NCBI GenBank assembly: GCA_021772935.1
Contig: JAJFLA010000015.1
Location: 1 to 64,000 of the forward strand
Reading direction: 5' to 3'
DNA: 64,000 bases
DNA from: Gammaproteobacteria bacterium
Lineage (GTDB): Bacteria > Pseudomonadota > Gammaproteobacteria > Xanthomonadales > SZUA-36
Shown: positions 45,427 to 54,514 of the stretch, piece by piece
Numbering within the stretch: the first letter of the stretch is position 1
Layout: the number at the start of each line of letters is the position of its first letter
The notes under the pieces: model-generated
Database searches by the model: none
The model's input: the letters and a program-made list of their open reading frames with translations, nothing else
Told to the model about the DNA's origin: nothing
Translations under genes and position numbers: made by a program

Positions 45427-46116
45427 ATGAATCTATCTGTCATCATCCCTTGTTACAATGAAGTCAACACCATTGAAAAGCTTGTTGACTCGGTCATCAA
45501 AGCAACCAATTCTGAAAGTGAAATCATTATCGTTGATGACGGTTCAACCGATGGAACTCGACAACTTCTGCAAGAAACTATCGAAGGCAAACTTGCGCGG
45601 GTAATTTATCAGCCAGACAACCAGGGCAAAGGTTCAGCATTACGCAGTGGTTTTGCCGCAGCGACAAAAGATATCGTGATCATACAGGACGCAGATTTTG
45701 AGTATGACCCTCGTGATTACCCGATCATGATAGAACCCATACTCAATGACCAGGCTGATATTGTTTATGGCTCCCGATTCAAGGGAAACAGGCCTCAACG
45801 CGTGCTTTATTTCTGGCACCGGGTAGGTAATGGCCTGCTTACTTTAATGTCCAATATTTTCACCAATCTTAACCTCACCGATATGGAAACCGGTTACAAA
45901 GCGTTCAAGCGCGAGGTGATACAGTCGATCAAGATTGAAGAAAACCAGTTTGGTTTTGAACCGGAAATTACCGCAAAAATTGCACATGGTAACTATCGGA
46001 TTTGCGAGGTAGGCATAGCTTACTTCGGTCGCACCTATGCAGAAGGCAAGAAAATTGGTTGGAAAGATGGCTTTTGGGCCATCTGGTGCATCCTGAAATA
46101 TAATCTGCGGCGATAG
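45427..46116 (+). CDS. Family 2 glycosyltransferase, DPM1-like
   Basis: 229 residues: LSVIIPCYNEVNTIEKLVDS, IIVDDGSTDGTRQLLQ, NQGKGSALRSGFAAATKDIV, the metal motif IIQDADFEYDPRDYP, and GSRFKGNRPQRVLYF. The end EVGIAYFGRTYAEGKKIGW is typical of polyprenyl-phosphate mannosyl/glucosyltransferases. The convergent polytopic protein at 46.4-47.8 kb may be the enzyme that uses its lipid-linked product, with repeat element A between them. Confidence 0.9.
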   Translation: MNLSVIIPCYNEVNTIEKLVDSVIKATNSESEIIIVDDGSTDGTRQLLQETIEGKLARVIYQPDNQGKGSALRSGFAAATKDIVIIQDADFEYDPRDYPIMIEPILNDQADIVYGSRFKGNRPQRVLYFWHRVGNGLLTLMSNIFTNLNLTDMETGYKAFKREVIQSIKIEENQFGFEPEITAKIAHGNYRICEVGIAYFGRTYAEGKKIGWKDGFWAIWCILKYNLRR

Positions 46117-46126
46117 GCTTCACACA

Positions 46127-46418
46127 CTGGTGTCATGTCAAGCCTGTAGTGTAGGGTTCAGAGCTACCCAGATGGTCCAAGACAAGACGCAGTCCGCAGA
46201 GAATGGCTTGTCCTTTTCAAGGGCTGCAACACCGTATTGGAGCATCTGGGTAGCTCCCTTCGGGCAAGCCGTGAAGCGGTCGTTCGCGGTGTTACGCCTC
46301 TGGACAAGGACCAGGCCATTGCCGGCGAGACGTGCCTCGCCTCAAGCGCCTACTCTTGGTGCGCCCAACCGCTTCACGGCTCGCTGAACCCCACACTACA
46401 GGCTTGACATGACACTAG
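46127..46418. repeat. Element A: 292-bp foldback element with conserved loops
   Basis: Outer 35-base arms 46127-46161 and 46384-46418 are complementary at 33 of 35 positions and end in CTGG/CTAG. Inside are two hairpins: 46161-46174 with 46243-46256 (extended by CCAA/TTGG after a small internal loop) and 46268-46280 with 46368-46380. The arrangement is a three-way junction. Loop sequences 46196-46230 and 46298-46362 recur in element B, inverted. The two halves are also partly complementary to each other (AATGGCTTGTCC versus GGACCAGGCCATT). It fills the gap between two convergent genes, leaving about 10 bases each side. No credible gene. Confidence 0.85.
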
Positions 46419-46430
46419 CTTGAATTTGCC

Positions 46431-47831
46431 CTAATGTTGATCCTTTGTCTTGCGTCTGGCATCGATCAACATCGCATGGCGGAAGGTCAAACCCTGAAAT
46501 TGTTTGGTTTCAATCTGCCTAAACCGGTGTGCGTAGGCGAAAATTGGGTAATTGAAATACTTGTAACGTGTTGAAGCATAACGCTGCTGGTTGTAATCAA
46601 GTACTGAGCCGCTGGGTGGACCATGTATTACAGATGCCGTTTCAAGTGAAAACTCCGGCTGTTGTGTCTGTAGCATCAAATAGAAATAACTGCTAACGGT
46701 AAGCAGGGAAAACAATATCACCGGCCAGACCAAAATTCGAACCAACGGTCGTATGATCACACCACCCAGCATGAATGCCATCAGCAGCAAAGGCGTAAGC
46801 ACCCGTCCACCTGAATTGATCACTCCAAAAAAATGGTAAGGCGCGAGTAAATAAAAGAGGACAATTAAAAGCATAGAAATCGCCCAGGTTGCACGCAATA
46901 GCGGCACCTCACTACTGACATACTGATCATCTTTCAGGTATTTCCAGCAAACACCGAGCACTATCGCTGCAAGCATCGCCACCACGGCAATATTACCGAT
47001 AACACCCAACCAGTAAATCCACGCATGGTTCTCCAACAGGCTGGTACCACCGGGCAAAACAAAATTTTTGAAAGGGCCCAGCATTACCGGGTAAGCTGCC
47101 TTGTAACTTAGGGCCTCGCGCAATCCACTCCAGATCGCATCAATCCGCTGCGGCTCGACCTGTGCAAGATGACGACCCACAAGGAACCACAGGGAACACA
47201 GTGTGGCTGGTAGCAAACCAGCCACAATCGTTTTATCCCAACGTAGCAACAGTCTGATACCCAGCACCAATCCGTAAACCAGAAAAATAATGGCATGCGA
47301 GAAAAAAATCGCCAAACCGAATACCGCGACCACCACACCTGAGGTCTGTTGCCGGTAAATCGCAAAAAACCAGGTAAGGAAAAACAAGGCCAATTGATAA
47401 CTGACAAAACCATGCCAGAAAAAAGTCGTCAAGCCAGTTGACGCATACAGAACCAGGGATGCCGCTCCACGCCATTGAGGGTCCACAAAACGGGCGCTAA
47501 AAAGTCTGATAACCCAGAACCAAGCCAGCAACATCAAAATCAGAAAAGCCTTACCGGCCCAAAAAGGTGCGAAAACAAAACTCAAACCAGTCAACAACAT
47601 CGTTGCCAGCGAGTTAGGAACGGGGTAGCTGGCCATTGTGAAGTGAGAAACAGCCGCGGGATTCAACAAAATTTGCTTAACAATCTGACCCTGATACAAC
47701 CATTCTGCAAAATCATGCAGGTAGGGGGCTCTGGCTATGATAATTGCCAGCACCATCAGTACGATCAGTATGCCCAGCAATATATCGTAAAGCCCTGGCT
47801 GAAAACGTATTGACTTCATTAATTTAGTCAT
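46431..47831 (-). CDS. Polytopic membrane protein, possible GT-C-type glycosyltransferase
   Basis: 466 residues with about 10-12 hydrophobic helices (IRFQPGLYDILLGILIVLMV at the start) and a long first periplasmic loop with ARAPYLHDFAEWLYQGQIVK. The soluble end contains QQRYASTRYKYFNYPIF. The topology and an acidic residue in the first loop recall GT-C enzymes that use polyprenyl-phosphate sugars, but I do not recognise the family. The DPM1-like GT2 gene is convergent to it. Confidence 0.7.
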   Translation of the reverse strand: MTKLMKSIRFQPGLYDILLGILIVLMVLAIIIARAPYLHDFAEWLYQGQIVKQILLNPAAVSHFTMASYPVPNSLATMLLTGLSFVFAPFWAGKAFLILMLLAWFWVIRLFSARFVDPQWRGAASLVLYASTGLTTFFWHGFVSYQLALFFLTWFFAIYRQQTSGVVVAVFGLAIFFSHAIIFLVYGLVLGIRLLLRWDKTIVAGLLPATLCSLWFLVGRHLAQVEPQRIDAIWSGLREALSYKAAYPVMLGPFKNFVLPGGTSLLENHAWIYWLGVIGNIAVVAMLAAIVLGVCWKYLKDDQYVSSEVPLLRATWAISMLLIVLFYLLAPYHFFGVINSGGRVLTPLLLMAFMLGGVIIRPLVRILVWPVILFSLLTVSSYFYLMLQTQQPEFSLETASVIHGPPSGSVLDYNQQRYASTRYKYFNYPIFAYAHRFRQIETKQFQGLTFRHAMLIDARRKTKDQH

Positions 47832-48010
47832 ACCCTTGTGAGTTGGCCTTCTGAGGGGTGTTAAAAGCCCATGAAATGACCGGTCACATTAACCGGCATA
47901 TGTCATCTGCCGCATCAAAGTGTCTATAATGCGCCCGGTGGGAGTTGGCGTCCATCGCCTGCCAACAGCAGATTTGTCTATACGACCCTATCCATGAAGT
48001 GAGGTAAAAA

Positions 48011-48481
48011 ATGACAGCGTCAACGCCTGAACGATACTTTGAAGACTACGTCTCGGGGCTCAGGGTTGAGGTGGGTAGCGTAAGTCTGAGCGAGGCTGAA
48101 ATGATCGAATTTGCAAGCAAGTACGATCCGCAGGATTTTCATATTGATCCGCAAAAGGCAGCCAACGGCACTTTTAGTGGCCTGATCGCCAGTGGTTGGC
48201 ATACAGCGTCTGCGGTCATGCGTCTGTTGGTCGATCGCTATTTAAGTGATGCTTCCAGTCTGGGCTCACCCGGGCTCGACGAACTGCGTTGGCTGGCGCC
48301 AGTACGACCTGCAGACACCCTCACCGTACATGCCACAATCATCGAGGCGCGACGTTCAAACAGTAAACCCGATCGTGGGTTGGTGCGCACCAAAGCTGAG
48401 GTTTTCAACCAGGATGGGGTCCTGGTCATGACCATGAAAGCGATGAATCTGATTGCCTGTCGTGAAGTAAATAGACCTTGA
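48011..48481 (+). CDS. MaoC-family (R)-hotdog dehydratase
   Basis: 156 residues: RYFEDYVSGLRVEVGSVSLS, ASKYDPQDFHIDPQKA (the D and H of the hydratase-2 motif), FSGLIASGWHTASAVMRLLV, LRWLAPVRPADTLTVHATI. These define MaoC-like acyl-CoA dehydratases, which hydrate enoyl-CoA in fatty-acid or polyester metabolism. GAGGTAAAAA before the ATG is a strong ribosome site. Single gene, divergent from the membrane protein. Confidence 0.9.
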   Translation: MTASTPERYFEDYVSGLRVEVGSVSLSEAEMIEFASKYDPQDFHIDPQKAANGTFSGLIASGWHTASAVMRLLVDRYLSDASSLGSPGLDELRWLAPVRPADTLTVHATIIEARRSNSKPDRGLVRTKAEVFNQDGVLVMTMKAMNLIACREVNRP

Positions 48482-48575
48482 TCGTATTGCTACCCGGTCC
48501 TGCTTGGACTGGTTCATATAAAAAACACTAAGGCCTACCGTGTTCTTTAATTGTTTTCTTCTATTCTTCCCAAAA

Positions 48576-49463
48576 TTATTTCGAAAGAGTTGCCAACTGC
48601 AAAGCACCTATTTCACCGGGACGTTCCAGTTTTGGCGGAACAATGTACTCGTCCACATTATCTTGATTGAGCGAAGACATGTAGCCATTCATCAAACGTA
48701 AGAATTCTGTTCTAATGCGCGGAAAAAGATGCAACTGCGTCATCACGCCTCCACCAAGAATGATCCTTTGTGGCGCAAAGCTACAGACCGTGTTGACACA
48801 CATTTTTGCAAGGTAGTCAGTTTGTAATGTCCACGCATAATGCTCAGGCGGTAAATTTTCTGCATTGATTCCCCATCTATGTTCAATGGCAGGGCCACTG
48901 GCAAGACCTTCAAGACAGTTTTTATGGTAAGGACAACAGCCTGCGTAATCGTCCGCCTCGTGTAAGGGCAGGCGCATATGTCCTAATTCCGGCGGGTGGG
49001 TTGGGCTCATTAACTGTCGGTTGGTGATGATGCCCGCACCTATTCCTGTGCCAACAGTGTAGTAAACCAAATTGGCCAAACCCTTGCCTGCACCCGAGCG
49101 ATGTTCTGCCAGTGCGGCGGCATTCACATCGGTATCCACATAAACAGGAATATGTAGTTTTTCTTTAAAATAACCAACGATGTCGGTGTTTTGCCAGCCA
49201 GGTTTCGGCGTTGAAGTAATATGGCCGAATTGTGCTGAATTAGAATCGAGATCAATCGGGCCAAAACTGCTGATACCCAATGCCCCGATAACCCCGTGTT
49301 GTTTGGCAACCGAAGCAAAGAATCCTAACGATCTGGATAAAGTTTCTTCGGGTGAGGTGGTAGGGACAGTGAGCCGGGCCAATATTTTATCGGGCGAATA
49401 AGCCACCGCGCAATTGAACTTAGTGCCACCAGCCTCGATACCACCCATAAGTAGTTTTGACAT
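48576..49463 (-). CDS. ROK-family fructokinase (ScrK/GmuE type)
   Basis: 295 residues: LLMGGIEAGGTKFNCAVAYS (ATP loop), GALGISSFGPIDLDSNSAQF, YVDTDVNAAALAEHRSGAGK with the catalytic aspartate, YYTVGTGIGAGIITN, ELGHMRLPLH and the zinc ligands CCPYHKNCLEGLASG. The IEAGGTKF start is typical of ROK fructokinases. It would turn fructose released by the neighbouring hydrolase into fructose 6-phosphate. It is last in the minus-strand fructoside locus, behind a hairpin that follows the receptor gene. Confidence 0.88.
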   Translation of the reverse strand: MSKLLMGGIEAGGTKFNCAVAYSPDKILARLTVPTTSPEETLSRSLGFFASVAKQHGVIGALGISSFGPIDLDSNSAQFGHITSTPKPGWQNTDIVGYFKEKLHIPVYVDTDVNAAALAEHRSGAGKGLANLVYYTVGTGIGAGIITNRQLMSPTHPPELGHMRLPLHEADDYAGCCPYHKNCLEGLASGPAIEHRWGINAENLPPEHYAWTLQTDYLAKMCVNTVCSFAPQRIILGGGVMTQLHLFPRIRTEFLRLMNGYMSSLNQDNVDEYIVPPKLERPGEIGALQLATLSK

Positions 49464-49561
49464 TAATATCTGCTATAAAATTGAAGGTCACAAACCTTGG
49501 CACCAGTATTGAACCGATCACAAAACCCTGATCGCTAAAAATAGCCTATGCCGCAAAGAAC

Positions 49562-49599
49562 AGATTCTTTGCACGACAATTAAACCGTGCAAAGAATCT
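49562..49599 (-). terminator. Hairpin after the TonB-dependent receptor gene
   Basis: Arms AGATTCTTTGCACG and CGTGCAAAGAATCT are perfectly complementary over 14 bases with a ten-base loop, 13 bases after the receptor stop. The T-run is weak (GTTCTTTGC), and a third GCAAAGAA copy at 49553-49560 could pair alternatively. It may partly terminate before the fructokinase gene or protect the receptor mRNA. Confidence 0.6.
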
Positions 49600-49611
49600 A
49601 ACCGATCTCGT

Positions 49612-51927
49612 TCAGAACAAATCATACCTCAAAGTGATCGAAGTAGTACGACCATTGATTGGCCGTATTCTTACAAAATCGCCAACCGAAGGTGCACCTT
49701 CTTCACCTTCGGTAAAGCCTACTGCGTCAAACAGGTTATTGGCGTTAATAGATACACTCCACTCGTCAGTAAAGTAATAACTGAAGAACGCGTTAACCGT
49801 TGTGTAGGCGGCAAATTTCGCCTGATTAACATTTTGTACGAACACTTCGTCAGTGCCAGCGATAGTCGCGCCTAGTACCCATTTATCAGTAGCGTATTGA
49901 GGCGTGATGTTGAAAATGTAATCAGCCTGACGGCGTGGTGTGTTGCCAATAGTCGAGGCGTCCGATGAGGCGACTATTTCAGAATCGGTGAAAGTAACGC
50001 TACCGTTAACTGAAAACGCATCATTGAAAAAGTATGCCGCTTCGATTTCGATACCCTTCGATTCAAAATCGTTTTGAGTGTTTAATTGGGTAGTTACACC
50101 AAACTGGGGTGCTTCATCAGTTTCGGCGTTGAACAAAGTCACATAGACAGAAGCATTATCACCAAGATATTTAATGCCCAGTTCTTGCTGCCTGACCTCA
50201 TTAAGCACAAATTCTTCACCACGAATACTACCGTTTGCAAGCACATTGCTCGTGGTTCTATCCGGCGCGGTTAATGATCCACCCTCGGAAACGTTAAAGA
50301 ATAATGCTGTGGTATCGCTGAACGCCCAGTTAACACCACCTGAGAACGAGTTATAACTTGCATCGTAATCTGCAGACCGTGAGGCACCGAATGTGTTCAC
50401 TGCTTGCTCATTTTGTGCGATCGTTCCATCACCATTAACATCAAGTGGCACCTGGACCGCGCTTTCGGCAAATGTTCCTTTAACTGAATAATCGTCTCGA
50501 CGATAGCTCACATCCCAACTAATAGAATCACCAATATCGCCGGATAAAGTCAGGGACGGCGCCACATTTTCGATGTTGAAATCATATTCGCGCTGACAAC
50601 AGTTACCAAAAGCCGGGTTGCTAAACAGCACACCACCAACCGAGTCACCCTGGTCAAACGGCGTGCGATTGGCGTCTAACTGGCGGTAATATTGATTAAA
50701 TGACCATTGCATTTTTTCATCTTGATCTGAATAAAACAGACCAGCAGTGATTTGCACTGAATCAAGGTCTGCAGTCAATTTAAAGTCATTCAAAGTGTTA
50801 CCGAAGTCATCAAGTTGCGTATCAAAAACGACCAGTTCCGTAGCTGGCCCATTTCCGTTATTAAACACATTGGCAGGGAACGGCGATGCAAAATTACCGT
50901 CAACGGATGCTATTCTGAAGTTGTTGGAAATAGTAAACACATCCGATAAAGTAAACTCGAATTGGACACCAAATGAATTGACACTTGCTTCAAAGCCGTC
51001 TGTAAGGTCGCTTTCCTGTGGCCCATTGCGACGTACGACGTGGTTGATGTCGTTGATTAACAAAGTACCGTCACCGAAGTCTACGCCGACTTCTTCATAC
51101 GTGGTGCCACCCGCAAATCTCGCAGGAATGGGTAGGAAAGTCGGAACGTTGTCTTCTAAAACCTTGAGGTTAAATCGTACAAAACCATTGTCAAATTCTT
51201 TGGTAACGTTTGCTTTTAACTGTCCACCCTTTTCAAAGTTACCATCAGCATCACGCGGACCTTCACCAGAACGCAAGTAACCGGCAGCGTGAAAGCGCCA
51301 ACCGTCAGCTAAAGGCTGACCATAAGAAAAATCCAGACGGTTTGCGTCATATTCCAGCCCGGTTGTGAACGCGAGTGAACCACCTTTTTGTTTGCCTGTA
51401 TTGGACAAAAAGTTAATGATGCCACCAGGGCTGTTAGATGCCTGAGTTGATGCAGAACCACCGCGAATTGACTGTACACTTTGGACTGAATAGTCAAAAC
51501 GAACAAAACTATCTGCTGTTGCAAATGCAAAGTCACCAATTGTTAAAGCCGGTAAACCATCTTCCTGAATAGACAAGTACCGCGCACCACCCTCACTAAT
51601 GGGCAAACCACGAATTTTGATATTGGCGTTGGCATCGCCGCCCGTGGACTCAGACTGAATGCCAGGTATCGTGCGAAAGATTTCCGCTGTTGATCTTGCC
51701 GCAAACTTTTGCACTTCTGCGGCTGGTATCGCGGTAACCGACATCGTCGATTCAAATTTTGTCGTTGGTCTGGAAGTACCCGTGATGATTACTTCTTCGA
51801 GAACCGATTCAAAGTTTTCATCGGATGCATCGTTTTCAGCTGTTTGTGCATAAATTGGTGAACCAAATATCAGGGCTGCCGAGATTATTGACGCCTGGAC
51901 GATCAGGCTGTTTTTAATGGTTTTCAT
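49612..51927 (-). CDS. TonB-dependent receptor, probably for a fructoside
   Basis: 771 residues with a signal peptide (MKTIKNSLIVQASIISAALI, ending at YAQ), a TonB box (LEEVIITGTS), the plug domain (FRTIPGIQSESTGGDANANI, IRGGSASTQASNSPGGIINF) and a 22-strand-type barrel ending TSITLRYDLF with terminal Phe. Residues 496-507 (DVNGDGTIAQNE) form a complete EF-hand-like calcium loop in a predicted surface loop. A 22-bp operator-like sequence lies 32 bases before the ATG. Substrate is inferred from the neighbouring GH-J hydrolase, fructokinase and repressor. Confidence 0.9.
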   Translation of the reverse strand: MKTIKNSLIVQASIISAALIFGSPIYAQTAENDASDENFESVLEEVIITGTSRPTTKFESTMSVTAIPAAEVQKFAARSTAEIFRTIPGIQSESTGGDANANIKIRGLPISEGGARYLSIQEDGLPALTIGDFAFATADSFVRFDYSVQSVQSIRGGSASTQASNSPGGIINFLSNTGKQKGGSLAFTTGLEYDANRLDFSYGQPLADGWRFHAAGYLRSGEGPRDADGNFEKGGQLKANVTKEFDNGFVRFNLKVLEDNVPTFLPIPARFAGGTTYEEVGVDFGDGTLLINDINHVVRRNGPQESDLTDGFEASVNSFGVQFEFTLSDVFTISNNFRIASVDGNFASPFPANVFNNGNGPATELVVFDTQLDDFGNTLNDFKLTADLDSVQITAGLFYSDQDEKMQWSFNQYYRQLDANRTPFDQGDSVGGVLFSNPAFGNCCQREYDFNIENVAPSLTLSGDIGDSISWDVSYRRDDYSVKGTFAESAVQVPLDVNGDGTIAQNEQAVNTFGASRSADYDASYNSFSGGVNWAFSDTTALFFNVSEGGSLTAPDRTTSNVLANGSIRGEEFVLNEVRQQELGIKYLGDNASVYVTLFNAETDEAPQFGVTTQLNTQNDFESKGIEIEAAYFFNDAFSVNGSVTFTDSEIVASSDASTIGNTPRRQADYIFNITPQYATDKWVLGATIAGTDEVFVQNVNQAKFAAYTTVNAFFSYYFTDEWSVSINANNLFDAVGFTEGEEGAPSVGDFVRIRPINGRTTSITLRYDLF

Positions 51928-51958
51928 AAAACACTCCTCCGATTACTCATACCATTAA

Positions 51959-51980
51959 TTAAACCACTGTTATTTAATTA
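51959..51980. promoter_or_regulatory. Fructoside-locus operator, copy 1 (receptor promoter)
   Basis: A 22-base sequence (TTAAACCACTG followed by TTATTTAATTA) matches the copy at 54355-54376 at 19 of 22 positions. It lies within a 9-9-9 inverted repeat (TTAATTAAA/TTTAATTAA, 51955-51981) upstream of the receptor ATG. The likely binder is the ROK repressor of the locus. Confidence 0.65.
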
Positions 51981-52010
51981 AATCAATACCGCTTTACTTT
52001 TTTAGACTTT

Positions 52011-53003
52011 TTAGTCTGTCTGTAAGGTTCCTTCAATGCATAATTTTCCATCTTGTTTTATTTCGATGGCAATGGGATCACTCACCCCACCGACGAAATC
52101 ACCATTTTGATCACGGTCATAAAACCCCATAACCGACCACTGTTGATTAAAACCCTGGATCACTCTCGCTGCATACATGCTACCGGCTTCATCCGCCAGC
52201 AGGAATCCATCACCGATGACCTCGTAAGGGCCGTCAAAATTGTCTGATACGTAGTAACGTAAACCTGTCTTCGGGCGACCTTGTAATGTTGTTTGTTGTT
52301 TTTCTGAGGTATACCTGATTGATACGGTACAAAACAAATAGTACCGGCCATTGATTTCTTCAATTTGAGGTACTTCCATTTCGCCATATTCACCAGGCGC
52401 AAAAAAAGGTGGTTTTACCGTCCACTTTATAAGATCCGTAGAAACAGCCTGACCAATCGCACCCCGACCATCATTGCTGCCCGTATTGGCACGACAGGTC
52501 ACCAACATTCGATAGCCTTTGCCGTTAACTTCAGGCATCACCCATGGATCTCTCCAGGAAGCATCTTTCCACCGATCAAAATTCAGGCCGTCGTACCACC
52601 GCGAATCCAGTTGAACAAGCGGGTTGTTAACGTGCTTATCCCATGTCACTAAATCTTTTGAAGTTGCCAGGCAAACTCTTTGGATTTTTCCGTCTTCAGA
52701 CCGTCGGGTGCCGGTGTAAAACATGTACCAGAGCTTGCCTTTGTGGATAATCGAACCGGTCCAGGTGGTGTAGGAATCTGCAAAATCATCATCGCCATTA
52801 TTCTTGGATGGTGCTAGTGCGTCTTGCAGTACTGTCCAATTTCTCAAGTCTGTTGATATCGCATGCCCAACTGAAACATTCCAATGCCGTAATTCCGGGT
52901 CACCGAGTGACTTATCTGCCTGCAAAAAGAATATATGGTATTTCCCGTTCTCTTTAACGAGCCAGAAATCCCATACCCACTTATTTTCTAGTGATAAGGC
53001 CAT
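52011..53003 (-). CDS. Clan GH-J glycoside hydrolase (GH32-like beta-fructosidase)
   Basis: 330 residues, a single five-bladed propeller without the beta-sandwich domain of typical GH32. The nucleophile is probably Asp12 in WVWDFWLVKENGKYHIF, the stabiliser is in WRDPWVMPEV (151-153), and the acid is probably Glu210 in GEMEVPQIEEINGRYYLF. HAISTDLRNWTVL is also family-like. The usual WMNDPNG is replaced by WVWDFW. There is no signal peptide, so it cuts an imported sugar in the cytosol. It follows the repressor gene by 34 bases. Confidence 0.78.
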   Translation of the reverse strand: MALSLENKWVWDFWLVKENGKYHIFFLQADKSLGDPELRHWNVSVGHAISTDLRNWTVLQDALAPSKNNGDDDFADSYTTWTGSIIHKGKLWYMFYTGTRRSEDGKIQRVCLATSKDLVTWDKHVNNPLVQLDSRWYDGLNFDRWKDASWRDPWVMPEVNGKGYRMLVTCRANTGSNDGRGAIGQAVSTDLIKWTVKPPFFAPGEYGEMEVPQIEEINGRYYLFCTVSIRYTSEKQQTTLQGRPKTGLRYYVSDNFDGPYEVIGDGFLLADEAGSMYAARVIQGFNQQWSVMGFYDRDQNGDFVGGVSDPIAIEIKQDGKLCIEGTLQTD

Positions 53004-53037
53004 TACCTGATGACTCCTGTTCCCAAAAAGAGATTGT

Positions 53038-54249
53038 TCATCGGGCCGTGCGTTTTAATAAAACAGTTTTGTCTGGGGCAAAATTTGAATAAAAAGGTAA
53101 CATTGCGCCACCCAACGCTACGGCGTCATAGCCCTTGGAACCCAGGACGATATTCGGAACGAAAACCTCTATTGGCGCGATCTCAGGAAATTTTCGAATA
53201 ACCAGGTTAACCAATTCGTTCACCAAAAACCTTGGCAGAAGTGCATCGATAATAACGATTTCCAAATCCAGTACACTGACAGAGGACAAAATGGCGTAGG
53301 CCAGCGCGTCAGCGCAATCATTCAACCACTCTTTGATCAGTGGTTTTGCCTGTTTATGATTCGCGATGTGTTCGATTTGATGCAGATTGTTTACGACAAC
53401 ACCATGCGCGTTCAAGTGTTCCATTAACACGAATATCGATGCTCGATTAAGCAACAGATCGTATTCATGAAAAGATCGATTACGCCCTTGCAACTTACCC
53501 TTTGGCACTGGCATTGAAGCCAGCGCGCCAGCGTTGCCGTGTATGCCACTTTCCAGAGAGCCATTCAATACCAAGCCACCGCCAACAAAATTCCCCACAA
53601 GTATGTAAAGGAAATTGTTAGCCAATTGACCGTTACCAAGTTGTAGTTCAGCAATTGCCGCGGCAGAACAATCATTCTCAAAAAAAACCGGCAGATCGGT
53701 CAGTTTCTTTACTTCTTCGGCGAAACTCATTTCTTCCCAGCGTTTAACATCTTTTTGGCTCATCCCGGTTTTTTCCTGCCAGGCACCGATAAACCAAGGC
53801 ATGGCAATGCCAAGCCCCGTGATTCTTTCGCGCATATTGCCAGGCAATTTTTCTTTCAGCGCAGTAATTCCAGTGGCCAATTTAGACAACAAAAAAAGTG
53901 GCTCGGGGTAATCAAACTCGTGTGTGATCCGGTCTAACACTGAACCACCAAAATCCATTAGCAAAAGCTGCATACTATGCCGGCCTACCTTGATTCCGAT
54001 CGAATACGCGCCCTTTGGATCAATTGAATAAAGAGTGGATGGCTGCCCGTGACCGCCTAAACGGCGACCGCTGCGAATGACCAGGTTTGACCGCTCAAGC
54101 TCATCAACGATTCTTGTCACCGCTTGAGGTGTAAGGTTTGAAGAACGTGCCAACTCTGCTTTTGACGAGGCGCCTGCACGCCGTAAGGCGGTCAACAACA
54201 CCCGTACATTATAGTTTCTCAAACCGCTGGAGTTACTGCCTTTTGCCAT
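53038..54249 (-). CDS. ROK-family transcriptional repressor (NagC/Mlc/XylR type)
   Basis: About 403 residues. The N-terminal winged helix (LRNYNVRVLLTALRRAGASS, LARSSNLTPQAVTRIVDEL) is followed by a sugar-binding ROK domain: YSIGIKVGRHSMQLLLMDFG, PVFFENDCSAAAIAELQLGN, ILVGNFVGGGLVLNG and SGIHGNAGALASMP. The zinc cysteines of ROK kinases are absent, which suits a repressor. ATG at 54249 is preceded in frame by a GTG; an AAGG site serves either. It probably binds the two 22-bp sites and is released by a sugar or sugar phosphate. Confidence 0.88.
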   Translation of the reverse strand: MAKGSNSSGLRNYNVRVLLTALRRAGASSKAELARSSNLTPQAVTRIVDELERSNLVIRSGRRLGGHGQPSTLYSIDPKGAYSIGIKVGRHSMQLLLMDFGGSVLDRITHEFDYPEPLFLLSKLATGITALKEKLPGNMRERITGLGIAMPWFIGAWQEKTGMSQKDVKRWEEMSFAEEVKKLTDLPVFFENDCSAAAIAELQLGNGQLANNFLYILVGNFVGGGLVLNGSLESGIHGNAGALASMPVPKGKLQGRNRSFHEYDLLLNRASIFVLMEHLNAHGVVVNNLHQIEHIANHKQAKPLIKEWLNDCADALAYAILSSVSVLDLEIVIIDALLPRFLVNELVNLVIRKFPEIAPIEVFVPNIVLGSKGYDAVALGGAMLPFYSNFAPDKTVLLKRTAR

Positions 54250-54354
54250 CACTTACCGCCTTATAGAGAATTGAATGAATATCGATTAAGCGATTTTTTT
54301 AGCAACGGGTCAGATACACAAACAGGAACTAAGCCGTTGCAAAACTTTACATAG

Positions 54355-54376
54355 TTAAATCCCTGTGATTTAATTA
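54355..54376. promoter_or_regulatory. Fructoside-locus operator, copy 2 (repressor/MFS divergent promoter)
   Basis: A 22-base sequence (TTAAATCCCTG followed by TGATTTAATTA) centred on the 7-5-7 inverted repeat TTAAATC/GATTTAA. It matches the site in front of the receptor at 19 of 22 positions. It lies between the divergent repressor and MFS genes, where it can control both. Confidence 0.7.
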
Positions 54377-54514
54377 TCTTCTGTTTATCCTACCATTAAG
54401 CATGGTGTCGGCTCCAATATTTTATGCGTTAACCATGAGGGCCCTACTCTTCTGACACCCATTCTCTAGCGATAGACGGCTCGAACTCTCTTGCTCTCAA
54501 ACAAAGGTAGATTT

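Noticed and set aside
46130-46387. An open frame of 85 codons inside element A
   Set aside because: It lies wholly in the foldback repeat, has no ribosome site, and its amino-acid make-up (Arg, Pro, Ser-rich) is that of translated structured DNA.
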